64,000 nucleotides of DNA from Myotis daubentonii (lineage: Eukaryota; Chordata; Mammalia; Chiroptera; Vespertilionidae), in the NCBI RefSeq assembly GCF_963259705.1, contig NC_081846.1, positions 95,120,641-95,184,640 on the forward strand. The letters are read 5' to 3'. Numbering within the stretch: the stretch's first letter is position 1; every line of letters starts with the position of its first letter. Positions 1 to 11,693 of the stretch are shown piece by piece. A program made the translations under genes and the position numbers. The notes beneath the pieces are model-generated. The model searched no databases, had not been told where the DNA came from, and was given only the letters and a program-made list of their open reading frames with translations.

Positions 1-121
1 GGTGCCATACTGCCCAACGGGTTGCACTGCCCAGAGGTTAGTGACCCTGGCATCCTTCCCAGGCTGACTCTGCATTTTCTGTTCTGTGAAATGTTTCCAA
101 ACGGTTTGATGCCCATTTTCT

Positions 122-349
122 TTTTTTTTTTTTTTTTAAATATATTTTATTGATCTTTTTACAGAGAGGAAGGGAGAGGGCTAGAGAGTTAGAAACATCG
201 ATGAGAGAGAAACATCAATCAGCTGCCTCTTGCACACCCCCTACTGGGGATGTGCCCGCAACCAAGGTACATGCCCTTGACCGGAATCGAACCTAGGACC
301 TTTCAGTCCGCAGACCCACGCTCTATCCACTGAGCCAAACCGGTTAGGG
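122..349 (-). mobile_element. Ves SINE
   Basis: tRNA-derived SINE read on the minus strand. The tRNA-like head, with A-box/B-box-like sequence, lies at the right end and a poly-A tail (T-run on plus) at the left. The element sits between direct repeats of gcccattttct (about 111-121 and 349-359), a target-site duplication left by L1-type retrotransposition. Confidence 0.9.
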
Positions 350-359
350 CCCATTTTCT

Positions 360-901
360 AATTGGATTGTTTGTTGTATTTACTGTTAAGTTTTAGAAAT
401 ATATACATGTGTGGCCTGTAAATATTAATATGTAGGAAATATTAATTACAATAGGTGTTCACACAATTGCTGCAGGGCTAAAGAAGTAACTCCTTGGCAG
501 GTCCTCTTGAAGTGATTTTCAGAAAATTATAGAACTGCCCATCAGGGAGCTGTTCCCTCAGAAACAGGGCGCCCCTCGAAGTCTGGCAGCCTGGATGTGA
601 CCTCTCCTGCCATGGCAGCAGCCTCTGGACCCTGGAAGCCAGAGGATAGACTCTCATTTCTTTGAACGGGGCTCTGAATCACATAGAAACACTAGCATGC
701 CAGCTCCATCACTGCACTGCATGGTGTCACACAAAGGAAGCATGAAGGAGAAATCTGGGAACCTATTAACGGAAAATAAATGCTTCTTAGCCATGACTGC
801 TAGAAGTTGCATGGAACTTGCCTCCACCTAAGGAAGAACCTTATTTACATCCAGGATCCTAACTGTGAGAAAGTTCTATTCACCAGGCTTTATGAATAGA
901 A
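360..901. other. no recognisable feature
   Basis: Unique-looking sequence of mixed composition. I see no coding frame of note, RNA gene or repeat that I can name. Confidence 0.5.
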
Positions 902-1268
902 CTAGAGGCCCGGTGCATGAATTCGTGCACCAGTGGGGTCCCTCGGCCTGACCTGCGGGATCAGGCTGAAACCGGCTCCCCGACATCCCCTGAGGGATCC
1001 TGGATTAGGAGAGGGTGCAGACCAGGCCGAGGAACCCCACCGGTGCATGATTGGGGCCGGGGAGGGACGCGGGAGGCTGGCCAGCTGGGGAGGGACCGCG
1101 GGAGGGCTCCAGGGCATGTCCGGCCCATCTCCCTCAGTCCTGATCAGCTGGACCCCAGCAGCAAGCTCACCTACCAGTCAGAGCGTCTGCCCCCTGGTGG
1201 TCAGTGCACGTCATAGTGAGCAGTTGAACGACCTTAGCATATCATTAGCATATTATGCTTTGATTGGA
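902..1268 (-). mobile_element. non-autonomous Helitron (HeliBat-like)
   Basis: Read on minus, the element starts TC near 1268 and ends CTAG at 905-902, preceded by the 20-bp palindrome GGTGCATGAATTCGTGCACC (912-931). That palindrome is the Helitron terminal hairpin. The CTAG end abuts an A on the plus strand, so on minus it is followed by T, as expected for A|T insertion. The interior has the CCCCTGGTGGTCAGTG motif shared with the copies at 26.4 and 41.9 kb. The 5' boundary is less certain. No transposase is encoded. Confidence 0.8.
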
Positions 1269-2377
1269 CGACCAGAAAACCAGACACGTAGCATATTTTT
1301 ACAATTTTAGGAAATTTTTAGTATCATTTCATTGATAATTTCCTCTCCTTTTTCATTCTATTACTGGATCATACATGAGGTCACACTGACCCTTTAATTT
1401 TCTTATCTTTCTTTGTTATTTTCCATCTCTTTTCACTCTACTTTTTATCTTTTTGTTCTACTTATTTCTGCCATTATAATTTTAATTTTCAAGAGTTCTT
1501 TGTGCATCTGTTGCTTTTTCCACAGAACTCTGTTCTTGTTTTGTGCCTGTACTATCTTCCTGATTTGAATTTTGTCCTGTGCTTGGTGAGTGTTGACTGG
1601 CAATTCACATTTAAGGGTAAAGACTCAGAGTGAGCAGTGGGCCTTTGGGGGGGGGGGGGGGGGGAGCTGGCCACCCAGTGGCTTTGCTACACAGCGAACA
1701 GGTGGCCAGGAGACCATCAGGGACCCGGACCATCAGGCTGTGGGCGCTCTTTCCTTCACAATGACCCTCTTAGCGGGTGGGAGCGTGGAGTGGGCAGCCG
1801 TTGCTCCATCCTGCTCTTTTGCACACCGGACACCCACCCTCCACTGTGCTTGCGTCCCTCAGCCTGGAGCCTCTGGCTTAATTCCTCGAGAAACATGTCC
1901 TGACTTTGGAGGGAGAGGAGTCACTGGCTTTAAGAGGTGCTGCAGGGCCCGGAGCTTCCCAGGGTCATTGTAATTGGCTTCTGCCAGTCCCAGGATTCCC
2001 TCCTGGGCCAGCCCTGGCATAATTATTCATGGTGTCACCCCCACTTGTCCCAGTGGAGAGAACACATTTCGCGGTCCCTCCTGCGCTTCCTCCTCGCGCT
2101 CCCCTATTCTGGGCCCTCCCCTCAGCATCGCCCAGGCAGCTCCACCTCTCTGGTCAGTCACGCCTCCTTTGCTTTCTAGGTGCCAGAATGTCCTGCACAT
2201 GTGCATCTGCTGCTGCCTGTGGCGCCCATCAAGCCTGGGGATTTACACATTGAAAGGCTCTTTTTCTTTTTGCTATAAAATTTTATCATTAATCTTCAAT
2301 GATACACAAAGCAAATATGTTACCTGATTTATAAACATCCTGATTTATAGAAAAGAAAAGTGAAAAAGTATTTAATT
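1269..2377. other. no recognisable gene; short poly-G tract
   Basis: AT-rich sequence followed by moderately GC-rich sequence, with a poly-G run at about 1648-1663. The open frames overlap one another, lack domain signatures and look like chance. Confidence 0.5.
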
Positions 2378-2392
2378 ATAGTTTCAACTTTT

Positions 2393-2611
2393 TAAAAAAA
2401 TATTATTTATTGATTTTTTACAGAGAGGAAGGGAGAGGGACAGAGAGTTAGAAACATCGATGAGAGAGAAACATCCATCAGCTGCCTCCTGCACACTCCC
2501 TACTGGGGATGTGCCCACAACCAAGGTACATGCCCTTGACTGGAATCGAACCTGGGACCTTTCAGTCCGCAGGCTGATGCTCTATCCACTGAGACAAACC
2601 AGTCAGGGCAA
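2393..2611 (-). mobile_element. Ves SINE
   Basis: Minus-strand Ves SINE with its tail at the left and tRNA-like head at the right. It is flanked by exact direct repeats atagtttcaactttt at 2378-2392 and 2612-2626, so the insertion is complete and fairly young. Confidence 0.92.
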
Positions 2612-4846
2612 TAGTTTCAACTTTTGAAGTTTTAATGGGACTTGTATTCCCATAAAAAGCAACAAGAAAAGGCATTAATCATTTACAAAAAATAGTAAGC
2701 CGGTGATTTAAAAAAAGTGCCACACCAAATACATGAGGAACAAGTTTACAATAACAAGTGACCCATTTATTTTTTATTTTATTTCAGTAAGGGTACCATT
2801 TTATTTTTTTTTAGTCTTTATTTTTATTTATTTATTTATTTACTTATTTTTAACTTTTTATTGATAACGTATTACAAATGTGTCTTTATCCCCCATTGTT
2901 CCCTCATCCCCCCAGTCTTGCCCTCACACTCGCCCTCTGTTATTTGTGCCCATCGCTTATGCTTCTATGCATACATACAAGTCCTTTGGTTGCTCTCTCC
3001 CCCTTCCCCCCACCCTCCCCTACCTTCCCTCTGAGGTTTGAGCATCTGATCGATGCTTCTCTGTCTCTGAATCTGTTTTTGTTCATCGGTTTATGTTGTT
3101 CATTATAGTCCACAAATGAGTGAGATCATGTGATATTTATCTTTCTCTGACTGACTTATTTCACTTAGCATAATGCTCTCCAGCTCCATTCATGTTGTTG
3201 CCAATGGTAGGAGTGCCTTCCTTTTTACTGCGGCATAGTATTCCATCGTGTAGATGTACCACAGGTTTCTAATCCATTCATCTACTGATGGGCACTTAGG
3301 CTGTTTCCAGATCTTAGCTATGGTGAATTGTGCTGCTATGAACATAGGGGTGCATATATCCTTTCTGATTGGTGTTTCTGGTTTCTTGGGATATATTCCT
3401 AGAAGTGGGGTCACTGGGTCAAATAGAAGTTCCATTTTTAGTTTTCTGAGGTAGCTCCATACTGTTCTCCACAGTGACTGCCCCAGTCTGCATTCCCACC
3501 AGCAGTGCACGAGTGTTCCTTTTTTTCCTAATCCTCTCCAGCACTTGTTATTTGTTGATTTGTTGATGATAGCCAGTCTGACAGGTGTGAGATGGTATCT
3601 CATTGTCGTTTTGATTTGCATCTCTCGGATGATTAGTGACTTTGCGCATGTTTTCATATGTCTCTTGGCCGTCTGTATGTCCTCTTTTGAAAAGTATCTA
3701 TTTAGATTCGTTGCCCATTTTTTGATTGGGTGGTTTGTCTTCCTTTTGTTAAGTTGCATGAGTTCCCTGTAAATGTTGGAGATTAAACCCTCATTGGTGA
3801 TAACATTGGCAAATATGTTCTCCCATGTAGTGGGCTTTCTTGTTGTTTTGTGGATGGTTTCTTTTGCTGTGCAGAAGCTTTTTATTTTGATGTAGTCCCA
3901 TTTGTTTATTTCCTCCTTAGTTTCCATTGCGCCTAGCAGCTGTGTTGGTGAAGATATTGCTTCAGCATATTTCTGAGATCTTGCTGCCTGTGAATTCCTC
4001 TAATATTTTTATAGTTTACATTTAAGTCCTTTATCATTTTGAGTTTATTTTTGTGTATGGTGTAAGTTGGTGGCCTAGTTTCATATTTTTGCATGTGTCT
4101 GACCAAGTTTCCCAGCACCATTTATTGAAGAGACTGTCTTGACTCCATTGTATGCTCTTGCCTCCTTTGTCGAATATTAATTGAGCGTAATGGCTTGGGT
4201 TGATTTCTGGACTCTCTATTCTATTCCATGGATCTATATTTCTGTTCTTGTGCCAGTACCAGGCAGTTTTGAGAACAGTGGCTTTGTAATACAGCTTGAT
4301 ATCTGGCATTGAGATCCCACCTACTTTGTTCTTTCTCAGGATCGCAGCTGCTATTAGGGGTCTTTTTTTATTCCAGATGAATTTTTGGAGAGTTCGTTCT
4401 AGATCTCTGAAGTATGCTGTTGGTATTTTAATGGGAAGTGCGTTGAATTTATAGATTGCTTTGGGTAGTATGGACATTTTAATGATGTTGATTCTACCCA
4501 TCCATGAACACGGTATGTTCTTCCATCTGTTTATGTCTTCCTCTATCTCTTTTTTCAATGTGTTGTAGTTTTCTGAGTACAGGTCTTTTACCTCCTTAGT
4601 TAAGTTTATCCCTAGGTACCTTAATTTTTTGTGTGCAATGGTAAATGGGATTCTTTTTGTAATTTCTCTTTCTGTAAGTTCACTATTGGTGTATAAAAAT
4701 GCCATAGATTTCTTGGCACTAATTTTGTATCCTGCTACATTGCCAAATTCGTTTATTAAGTCTAATAATTTTTTGATAGAGTCTTTAGGGTTTTCTATGT
4801 ACAGTATCATGTCATCTGCAAATAATGACAATTTTACTTCTTTTTC

Positions 4847-6740
4847 TTTTTTTTTAAATTAAATCTTTATTGTTCAGATTATTACATTTGTTCCTCTTTT
4901 TTTCCCCCCCATAACTCCCCTCCTCCCAGTTCCCGCCCTCACTCCCCACCCACTGTCCTCATCCATAGGTGCACGATTTTTGTCCAGTCTCTTCCCACAT
5001 CTCCCACACCCCTTTCCCCCCCCAAGAATAGTCAGTCCATTCCCTTTCTATGTCCCTGATTCTATTATAATCAACAGTTCATTCTGTTCATCAGATTATT
5101 TATTCACTTGATTCTTAGATTCACTTGTTGATAGATGCATATTTGTTGTTCATAATTTGTATCTTTACCTTTTTCTTCCTCTTCCTCTTCTTAAAGGATA
5201 CCTTTCAGCATTTCATATAATCCTGGTTTGGTGGTGATGAACTCCTTTAGCTTTTCCTTATCTGTGAAGCTCTTTATCTGACCTTCAATTCTGAATGATA
5301 GCTTTGCTGGATAAAGTAATCTTGGTTGTAGGTTCTTGGTATTCATCACTTTGAATATTTCTTGCCACTCCCTTCTGGCCTGCAAAGTTTCTGTTGAGAA
5401 ATCAGCTGACAGTCGTATGGGTATTCCCTTGTAGGTAACTGAGTTTCTTTCTCTTGCTGTTTTTAAGATTCTCTCTTTATCTTTTGCTCTTGGCATTTTA
5501 ATTATGATGTGTCTTGGTGTGGTCCTCTTTGGATTCCTTTTGTTTGGGGTTCTCTGCGCTTCTTGGACCTGTAAGTCCATTTCTTTCACCAGGTGGGGGA
5601 AGTTTTCTGTCATTATTTCTTCAAATAGGTTTTCAATATCTTGCTCTCTCTCATCTTCTGGCACCCCTATAATTCTGATGTTGGTACGCTTGAAGCTGTC
5701 CCAGAGGCTCCTTACACTATCCTCGCAGTTTTGGATTCTTTTTTCATTTTGCTTTTCCGGTTGGATGTTTTTTGCTTCTTCGCATTTCAAATCATTGACT
5801 TGATTCTTGCGCTCCTCTGGTCTGCTGTCGGGCGTCTGTATAATATTCGTTATTTCAGTCCGTGTATGCTTAATTTCTAGTTGGTTCCCCAATATAAGAT
5901 TGAGGGTATTATTAGTTTTCGTGTAGATCTCATTAAGTTTATCGGCAGCTTCTAAACAGTTCTTGAGAGACCTTAAAAGTGTGGTTCTGAACTCTATATC
6001 TTCCATTGACAATTTTGTCCTGTTTCTTTGTCTCCGCATTTTGTTATGCTTCCTTGGTGCACCCCCTAGTGGTCTTTGTTCGCAGTCTTATAGTTAAATC
6101 TTGATTGTTGTAGCTAATTCCAGGGAGGGTTTGACCTCCAGGCCAAGTGGCTATGAGAATCAGCTGTGTCAGCATTGAGAGAACTTCTGTCCTCTAGGGA
6201 GGTGCTAATCTAGCCTTTGCCTGAGGCTATCCGGCAAATGCCTCTGTGCAGGGCTTGGGCGGGGCGGGTCGCACAGGATCAACAGGGTGGGCCGGAGAGA
6301 GCAGTTATGGCGGCTCTCAGTCCTGTCCCCAGGGGCTCTGCCTCTCTGAATCCCAGCACCCGCTGCAAAGCTCAGAGAGAAAGCTGCACTCGCTCTGACC
6401 GAAGCCAGACAGTCCCGCTTCTCCCATTTGAGTCTGGGTCCCTAAAGACTCGCCCGGATCTGGTGCTCAGAGTCTGCGACTCCCTCCCGATTGAAAACAA
6501 CAACCGCGCCCTCCGCCGCCAGCCCGCTCCGCGCACTCCGCACCTCAGAATTTGACTTCAGCACTGCGCCTCCTCTGAGTGTCCGTGTGCGTTTCTCTTT
6601 CCTCCTAGTTGTAGGACTTCCACTCAGCCAGCGTTCCTGTGGTTCTGGGTGATGTCCCTTCCGTTTTTTGGTTTCACTTTTGAAGTAGTTGTTCAAAGCA
6701 GCAAACTCCGGCGTTAACCTATGCCACCATCTTGGTTCTC
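4847..6740 (-). mobile_element. ORF1-only L1 (half-L1, type A), complete
   Basis: A 1.9-kb retroelement with an L1-like 5'UTR (its 5' end, GAGAACCAAGATGG, at 6740), one ORF1 and a short 3'UTR ending in an AATAAAGATTTAATTT-like tail at the left. It has no ORF2. It is flanked by exact 17-bp repeats aattttacttctttttc at 4830-4846 and 6741-6757, and it interrupts the older L1 ORF2. The complete 5' end, intact ORF1 and perfect duplications indicate recent trans-mobilised insertion. Functionally it resembles mammalian HAL1 (half-L1) elements, but the sequence looks like a younger bat lineage. Confidence 0.9.
5191..6039 (-). CDS. L1 ORF1p-like RNA-binding protein, intact (282 aa)
   Basis: Uninterrupted 282-residue frame starting MRRQRNRTKLS. 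The family product is a trimeric, nucleic-acid-chaperone protein that coats L1 RNA. Residues of about 15-110 are rich in E, K, N and L and look like the coiled-coil part. From about 110 the RRM-like region begins (SVRSLWDSF, NIRIIGVPE). The C-terminal domain follows with PRHIIIKMPRAKDKERIL, then QARREWQEIFKVMN and LLYPAKLSF. The start is fixed by the conserved MRRQRNR shared by all copies here. It differs from the copy at 29.8-30.6 kb at only about 7 residues. No ORF2 follows. It is a transposon gene, not a host gene. Confidence 0.85.
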   Translation of the reverse strand: MRRQRNRTKLSMEDIEFRTTLLRSLKNCLEAADKLNEIYTKTNNTLNLILGNQLEIKHTRTEITNIIQTPDSRPEERKNQVNDLKCEEAKNIQPEKQNEKRIQNCEDSVRSLWDSFKRTNIRIIGVPEDEREQDIENLFEEIMTENFPHLVKEMDLQVQEAQRTPNKRNPKRTTPRHIIIKMPRAKDKERILKTARERNSVTYKGIPIRLSADFSTETLQARREWQEIFKVMNTKNLQPRLLYPAKLSFRIEGQIKSFTDKEKLKEFITTKPGLYEMLKGIL

Positions 6741-8768
6741 AATTTTACTTCTTTTTCAATTTGGATGCCTTTTATTTCTTCTTATTATCTGATCACTATG
6801 GCTAGTACTTCTAGTACTGTGTTGAACAGGAGTGGTGAAAGTAGGCATCCCTGTCTTGTTCCTGTTCTTAAGGGAAATGGTTTTAGTTTTTGCCCATTGA
6901 GTATGATGTTGGCTGTAGGTTTGTCATATAAGGCTTTTATTATTTTGAGGTATGATCCTTCTATTCCCACTTTGCTGAGAGTTTTTATCAGAAAAGGATG
7001 CTGGACTTTGTCAAATGCCTTTTCTGCATCAATCGATATGATTATGTGACTTTTTTCTCTCAATTTGTTTATGTGATGTATCACGGTTATTGATTTGCAG
7101 ATATTGTACCAGCCTTGCATCCCAGGAATAAATCCCACTTGGTCATGGTGTATAATTTTTCTAATGTATTGCTGGATCCGTTTTGCTAGAATTTTGTTGA
7201 GGATTTTAGCATCTATGTTCATCAAGGATATTGGCCTGTAATTCTCTTTCTTTGTGGTGTCTTTATCTGGTTTGGGGATTAGGGTAATGCTGGCTTCATA
7301 GAAAGAGCTTGGAAGTGTGCCTACCTCTTGTATTTTTTGGAATAATCTGAGAAGGATTGGTTTTAGTTGTCCTTTGAATGTTTGGTAAAACTCCCCTGTG
7401 AAGCCATGTGGTACAGGTCTTTTGTTTGCTGGAAGTGTTTTGATTACTTGTTTCAATTTCATCAGTAGTTATCGGCCTAGTCAGGTTTTTTGATTCTTCC
7501 TGATTGAATTTTGGAAGCTTCTATTTTTCTAGGAATGTGTCCATTTCGTTGAGGTTGTCCAGTTTTTTGGAGTAGAGTTGTTAGTAGTATTTTTTTTTTC
7601 TTTACAACCCTTTGTATATCAGTAGGGTCAGTTGTTACTTCACCTCTTTCATTTCTGATTTTGTTTATTTGGGTCCTCTCTCTTTGTTTCTTGGTGAGCC
7701 TGGTGAGAGGTTCATCAATCTTGTTTATCCTTTCAAAGAACCAGCTCTTGGTTTCATTCATCTTTTGTATTGTGTTTTTTTTTTTTTTGTCTCTATGTCA
7801 TTTATTTCTGCTCTTATCTTTATTATCTCCTTCCTTCTGGATACTGTGGGCTTTTCTTGTTGCTCTCTTTCTAACTCTTTCAGTTGCAAGGTTATATAAT
7901 TTATTACCAGTTTTTCTTGTTTTTTTGAGGTAGGCCTGTAGAGCTATGAACTTCCCTCTCAGGACTGCTTTCATTGTGTCCCATAGATTTTTTGGATTGC
8001 TGTGTTTTCATTGTCATTTGTTTCCAGGATGCTTTTTATTTCTTCTTTGATCTCTTTGGTAACCCAGTCATTGTTTAATACCATGCTATTTGGCCTCCAA
8101 GTATTTGATTTTTTTCATTGTTTTTATTATAGTTGATTTCTAGTTTTATGCCATTGTGATCTGAGAAGGTGCTTGTTATGATTTCTATCCTCTTGAATTT
8201 GAAGAGACTTTGCCTGTGTCCCAATATGTGGTCTACCTTTGAAAATGTCCTGTGTGCACTGGAGAAAAATGTGTATTCTGTAGCTTTGGGGTGAAATATT
8301 CTGAAGATGTCAATTAAGTCCATCTGATCTAGTGAGTCATTTAGGATTGCTATTTCTTTGCTGATTTTTTGTTTAGAAGATTTATCCAGTGGTGTCAGTG
8401 GGGTATTAAAGTCCCCTACTATGACTGTATTGCTATGGATCTCTCCCTTGATATTTTCCAGAAGTTGTTTTATGTATTTGGGTGCTCCTGTATTAGGTGC
8501 ATATATGTTTACCAGAGTTATATCTTCTTGTTGAATTGCTCCTTTTAGTATTATGTAGTGGCCTTCCTTATCTCTTGTTATGGCCTTTACTTTGAGGTCA
8601 ATTTTGTCAGATATAAGTATTGCTACCCCAGTTTTTTTCTCATTTCTATTTTCCTGAAAAATTTTTTTCCATCCCTTCACTCTCAGTCTGTGTGAATCCT
8701 TTATTCTGAGGTGGGTTTCTTGCAGAGAGCAAATATATGGGTCATGTTTTCTTATTCATTCAGCTACC

Positions 8769-9582
8769 CTATGTCTTTTGATTGGTGCATTTAATCCATT
8801 TACGTTTAATGTTATTATTTATAAGACCTTGTTTGTTGTCATTTTTATTCTTAATGTTTGTGTTTCTTCTAGCCTTTCCGTTTCTTCTTTTTATAGCAGT
8901 CCCTTTAGCATTTCTTGCATTGCTGCCTTGGTAGTAATAAACTTTAGTAGCCCTTTTTTTGTCTGTGAAGCTCCTGATTACACCTTCAATTTTGAATGAT
9001 AGCCTTGCTGGGTATAGTATTCTTGGATTCAGTCCCTTGCTTTGCATCACTTTGTCTATTTCACTCCATTCGCTTCTGGCCTGGTGTGTTTCTGTTGAAA
9101 AATCAGTTGATAATCTAACAGGAGCTCCCTTGTAAGTAACTTTCTGTCTCTCGCTGGCAGCCTTTAAGATTCTTACTTTGTCATTGGTGTTTGCCAATTT
9201 AATTATGATGTGTCATGGTGTTGGTTTTTTACGGTTCATCTTATTTGTGACTCTATGTGCTTAGTTTTTTTCTTGACAATATCAGGGAAGTTTTCTGTCC
9301 TTATTTCTTCAAACAGGTTTGCAATTTCTTGCTTCTCTTCCTCTCCTTCTGGTACTCCTATTATGCGAATATTGTTTTGTTTTGTGTTGTCCCAAAGCTC
9401 CCTTAGGCTCTCCTCTTGCTTTTTAAATCTTCTTTCCAGTAGCTGCTGTGTTTGTGTGTATTTTCCTACCTTGTCTTCTAACTCGCTGATGCAGTGCTCA
9501 GCCTCTTGTAGTCTACTGTTTAAGCCTTCCATTGTGTTCTTTATTGCAACTATGTCATTCGTTATCTCCTCTTGGTTCTTTT
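8769..9582 (-). pseudogene. L1 ORF1 pseudogene, 3' part
   Basis: C-terminal two thirds of the older L1's ORF1. Two frame segments (9582-9236 and 9197-8769) carry ORF1 landmarks: NIRIIGVPEGEEEKQEIANL, VTYKGAPVRLSTDFSTETHQ and ILYPARLSFKIEG. A stop or frameshift near 9200-9235 separates them. The N-terminal part lies beyond the 9583-14103 insertion, at about 14104-14290. Confidence 0.8.
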
Positions 9583-9928
9583 TTTTTGAAATTAAATCTT
9601 TATTGTTCAGATTATTACAGTTGTTCCTCTTTTTCCCCCTATAGCTCCCTTTCACCCAGTTCCAACCCCACCCTCTGCCCTTATCCCCCTCACTGTCCTC
9701 ATCCATAGGTGTACGATTTTTGTCCAGTCTCTTCTCGCACCCCTCCACACCCATTTCCCCTGAGAATTGTCAGTCCACTCCCTTTCTATGCCCCTGATTC
9801 TATTCTATTCACCAGTTTATTCTGTTCATCAGATTATTTATTCTCTTGATTTTTAGATTCTCTTGTTGATAGATATGTATTAGTTGTTCATAATTTTTAT
9901 CTTTACCTTTTTCTTCTTCTTCCTCTTC

Positions 9929-10792
9929 TTAAAGGATACCTTTCAGCATTTCATACAATACTGGTTTGGTGGTGATGAACTCTTTTAGCTTTTTCTTATC
10001 TGTGAAGCTCTTTATCTGACCTTCAATTCTGAATGATAGCTTTGCTGGGTAAAGTAATCTTGGTTTTAGGTTCTTGCTATTCCTCACTTTGAATATTTCT
10101 TGCCACTTCCTTCTGGCCTGCATAGTTTCTATTGAGAAATCAGCTGACAGTCGTATGGGTACTCCCTTGTAGGTATCTGACTGTTTTTCTCTTGCTGCTT
10201 TTAAGATTCTCTCTTTGTCTTTTGCTCTTGGCATTTTAATTATGATGTGTCTTGGTGTGGTCCTCTTTGGATTCCTTTTGTTTGGGGTTCTCTGCACTTC
10301 CTGGACTTGTAAGTCTATTTCTTTCACCAGGTAGGGGAAGTTTTCTGTCATGCTTTCTTCAAATAGGTTTTCAATATCTTGTTCTCTCTTCTTCTGGCAC
10401 CCCATAATTCTGATGTTGGTACGCTTGAAGCTGTCCCAGAGGCTCCTTACACCATCTTCATATTTTTGGATTCTTTTTGCTTTTTGCTTTTCCGGTTGGG
10501 TGTTTTTTGCTTCTTTGTATTTCAAATCTTTGACTTGATTCTTATGATCCTCTAGTCTCCTGTTGGATCTCTGTACAATATTCTTTATTTCAGTCAGAGT
10601 ATGCTTATTTTTTATTTGGTTCTTTTTCATATCCTTGAGGGTCTCACTAGATTTCTTGAGGGTCTCACTAAATTTATCGGTGGTTTCTAGAAAGTTCTGG
10701 AAAAACCTTATAACTGTGGGTTTGAACTCTATATCTAGTCGTTTGCTTTCCTCCATTTCTGTCATTTGTGTCCTGTTTCTTTGTCTCCACAT
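9929..10792 (-). CDS. L1 ORF1p-like protein, open frame (287 aa)
   Basis: Open frame of the second half-L1. I place the start at 10792, at MWRQRNRTQMTEMEESKR, which aligns with the MRRQRNR start of sister copies (Arg to Trp at residue 2). The frame stays open upstream to 10918, but that stretch is 5'UTR in the sister copies. The coiled-coil zone contains SETLKKSSETLKDMKK. The RRM-like and C-terminal motifs (PRHIIIKMPRAKDK, LLYPAKLSF) are present. The motif NIRIMGCQKKREQ replaces the usual NIRIIGVPEEEREQ, with a codon lost, so the protein may be impaired. Confidence 0.75.
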   Translation of the reverse strand: MWRQRNRTQMTEMEESKRLDIEFKPTVIRFFQNFLETTDKFSETLKKSSETLKDMKKNQIKNKHTLTEIKNIVQRSNRRLEDHKNQVKDLKYKEAKNTQPEKQKAKRIQKYEDGVRSLWDSFKRTNIRIMGCQKKREQDIENLFEESMTENFPYLVKEIDLQVQEVQRTPNKRNPKRTTPRHIIIKMPRAKDKERILKAAREKQSDTYKGVPIRLSADFSIETMQARRKWQEIFKVRNSKNLKPRLLYPAKLSFRIEGQIKSFTDKKKLKEFITTKPVLYEMLKGIL

Positions 10793-11693
10793 TTTTTTGC
10801 TTCCTTGTGTTGATAGAGTGGTTTTCTGTGCTAGGTGTTCTATAGGACCCAGTGGCTCGGCCTCCCCAATTACCTGAGGTGGACACTCTTGGTGCACCCC
10901 TTTGTGGGCTTTGTGCACAGTCTTGTTGTAGTTAAGCCTTGATTGTTGTAGGTATCACTGGGAGGAATTGACCACTAGGCCAATTGGCTGTGAGAATCAG
11001 CTGTGTCTACAGTGGGAGAAATGCTCTGCTGGAGACACCCTTCTGGGGCAAGACTTGCTTCAGTGGGGCTTTGGTGCTCACTGAGTCTGGCCCCTGAGTG
11101 TGTCCCTTATGGATCTGAGGAGTTGTAATCTGGATGGTCCCCCTCTGACCACTGGGTACACTGGCTCTTGGATCTCTAAGGAGGTGCTAATTTAGCCTCT
11201 TCCTGAGGCTACCCAGCAGGAACTACAGAGAGATCTGCAGATTCCTCTTCTTTGTTTGGGGTTTGGAGGTGCCAGATGAGGCCCAGCTGTGAAGCAATGC
11301 AAGCTTCTGTGGGGCCTTGGGCTTTCTTTTGGATGTTCTGGGTCCCTCTGACTCAGCTGCAGTTTGTTAGGTAATTTTAGATTGCAAAGGGCCAGGCCAT
11401 TCATATGCAAAAGCCTCTGTGCACAGCTTGGGTGGGGCGGGGTCTCAGGGAATCAGCAGGGTGGAGCAAACAGCTATGGCTGATCCTCAACCCTGTCCTA
11501 AGTGGCCCTGGGTCTTAGTGTCCGACAGTAATCACTGCAAGCACCTCTGAGGGAAAGCCACCCTCGAGTTCTGCCCGATGTCAGACAGTCCAGTTTCTCC
11601 CCGCATGAGTCTGAGTTCCCAGAGACTCACCCGAACTGGAGTTCAGAGCAGTTGGGAGCTTGTATCTCCCTCCCGATTGAAAAAGACAACCGC

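Larger units (their letters stand above)
3107..8860 (-). pseudogene. L1 ORF2 (endonuclease-reverse transcriptase) pseudogene
   Basis: Remains of the L1 ORF2 polyprotein, which nicks target DNA and reverse-transcribes L1 RNA. Visible parts, from the N-terminus: an AP-type endonuclease segment (about 8680-8075) with VGDFN and SDHNG motifs; a linker; reverse-transcriptase blocks (7462-6785) with ITLIPKP and [10 protein letters not shown]; the FADD catalytic motif at about 4822-4811; and the C-terminal segment with [11 protein letters not shown] near 3215. The frame breaks at several points, including an early stop near 3188. The gene is also split at 4847-6740 by an ORF1-only L1 just upstream of FADD. 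Start and stop are estimated by comparison with the copy at 53-56 kb. Confidence 0.85.

Noticed and set aside
1648..1663. Poly-G run as a functional element
   Set aside because: A simple homopolymer with no neighbouring structure that would suggest a role.
3190..3927. 245-codon frame as a host gene
   Set aside because: It is the C-terminal part of L1 ORF2 ([11 protein letters not shown] signature).
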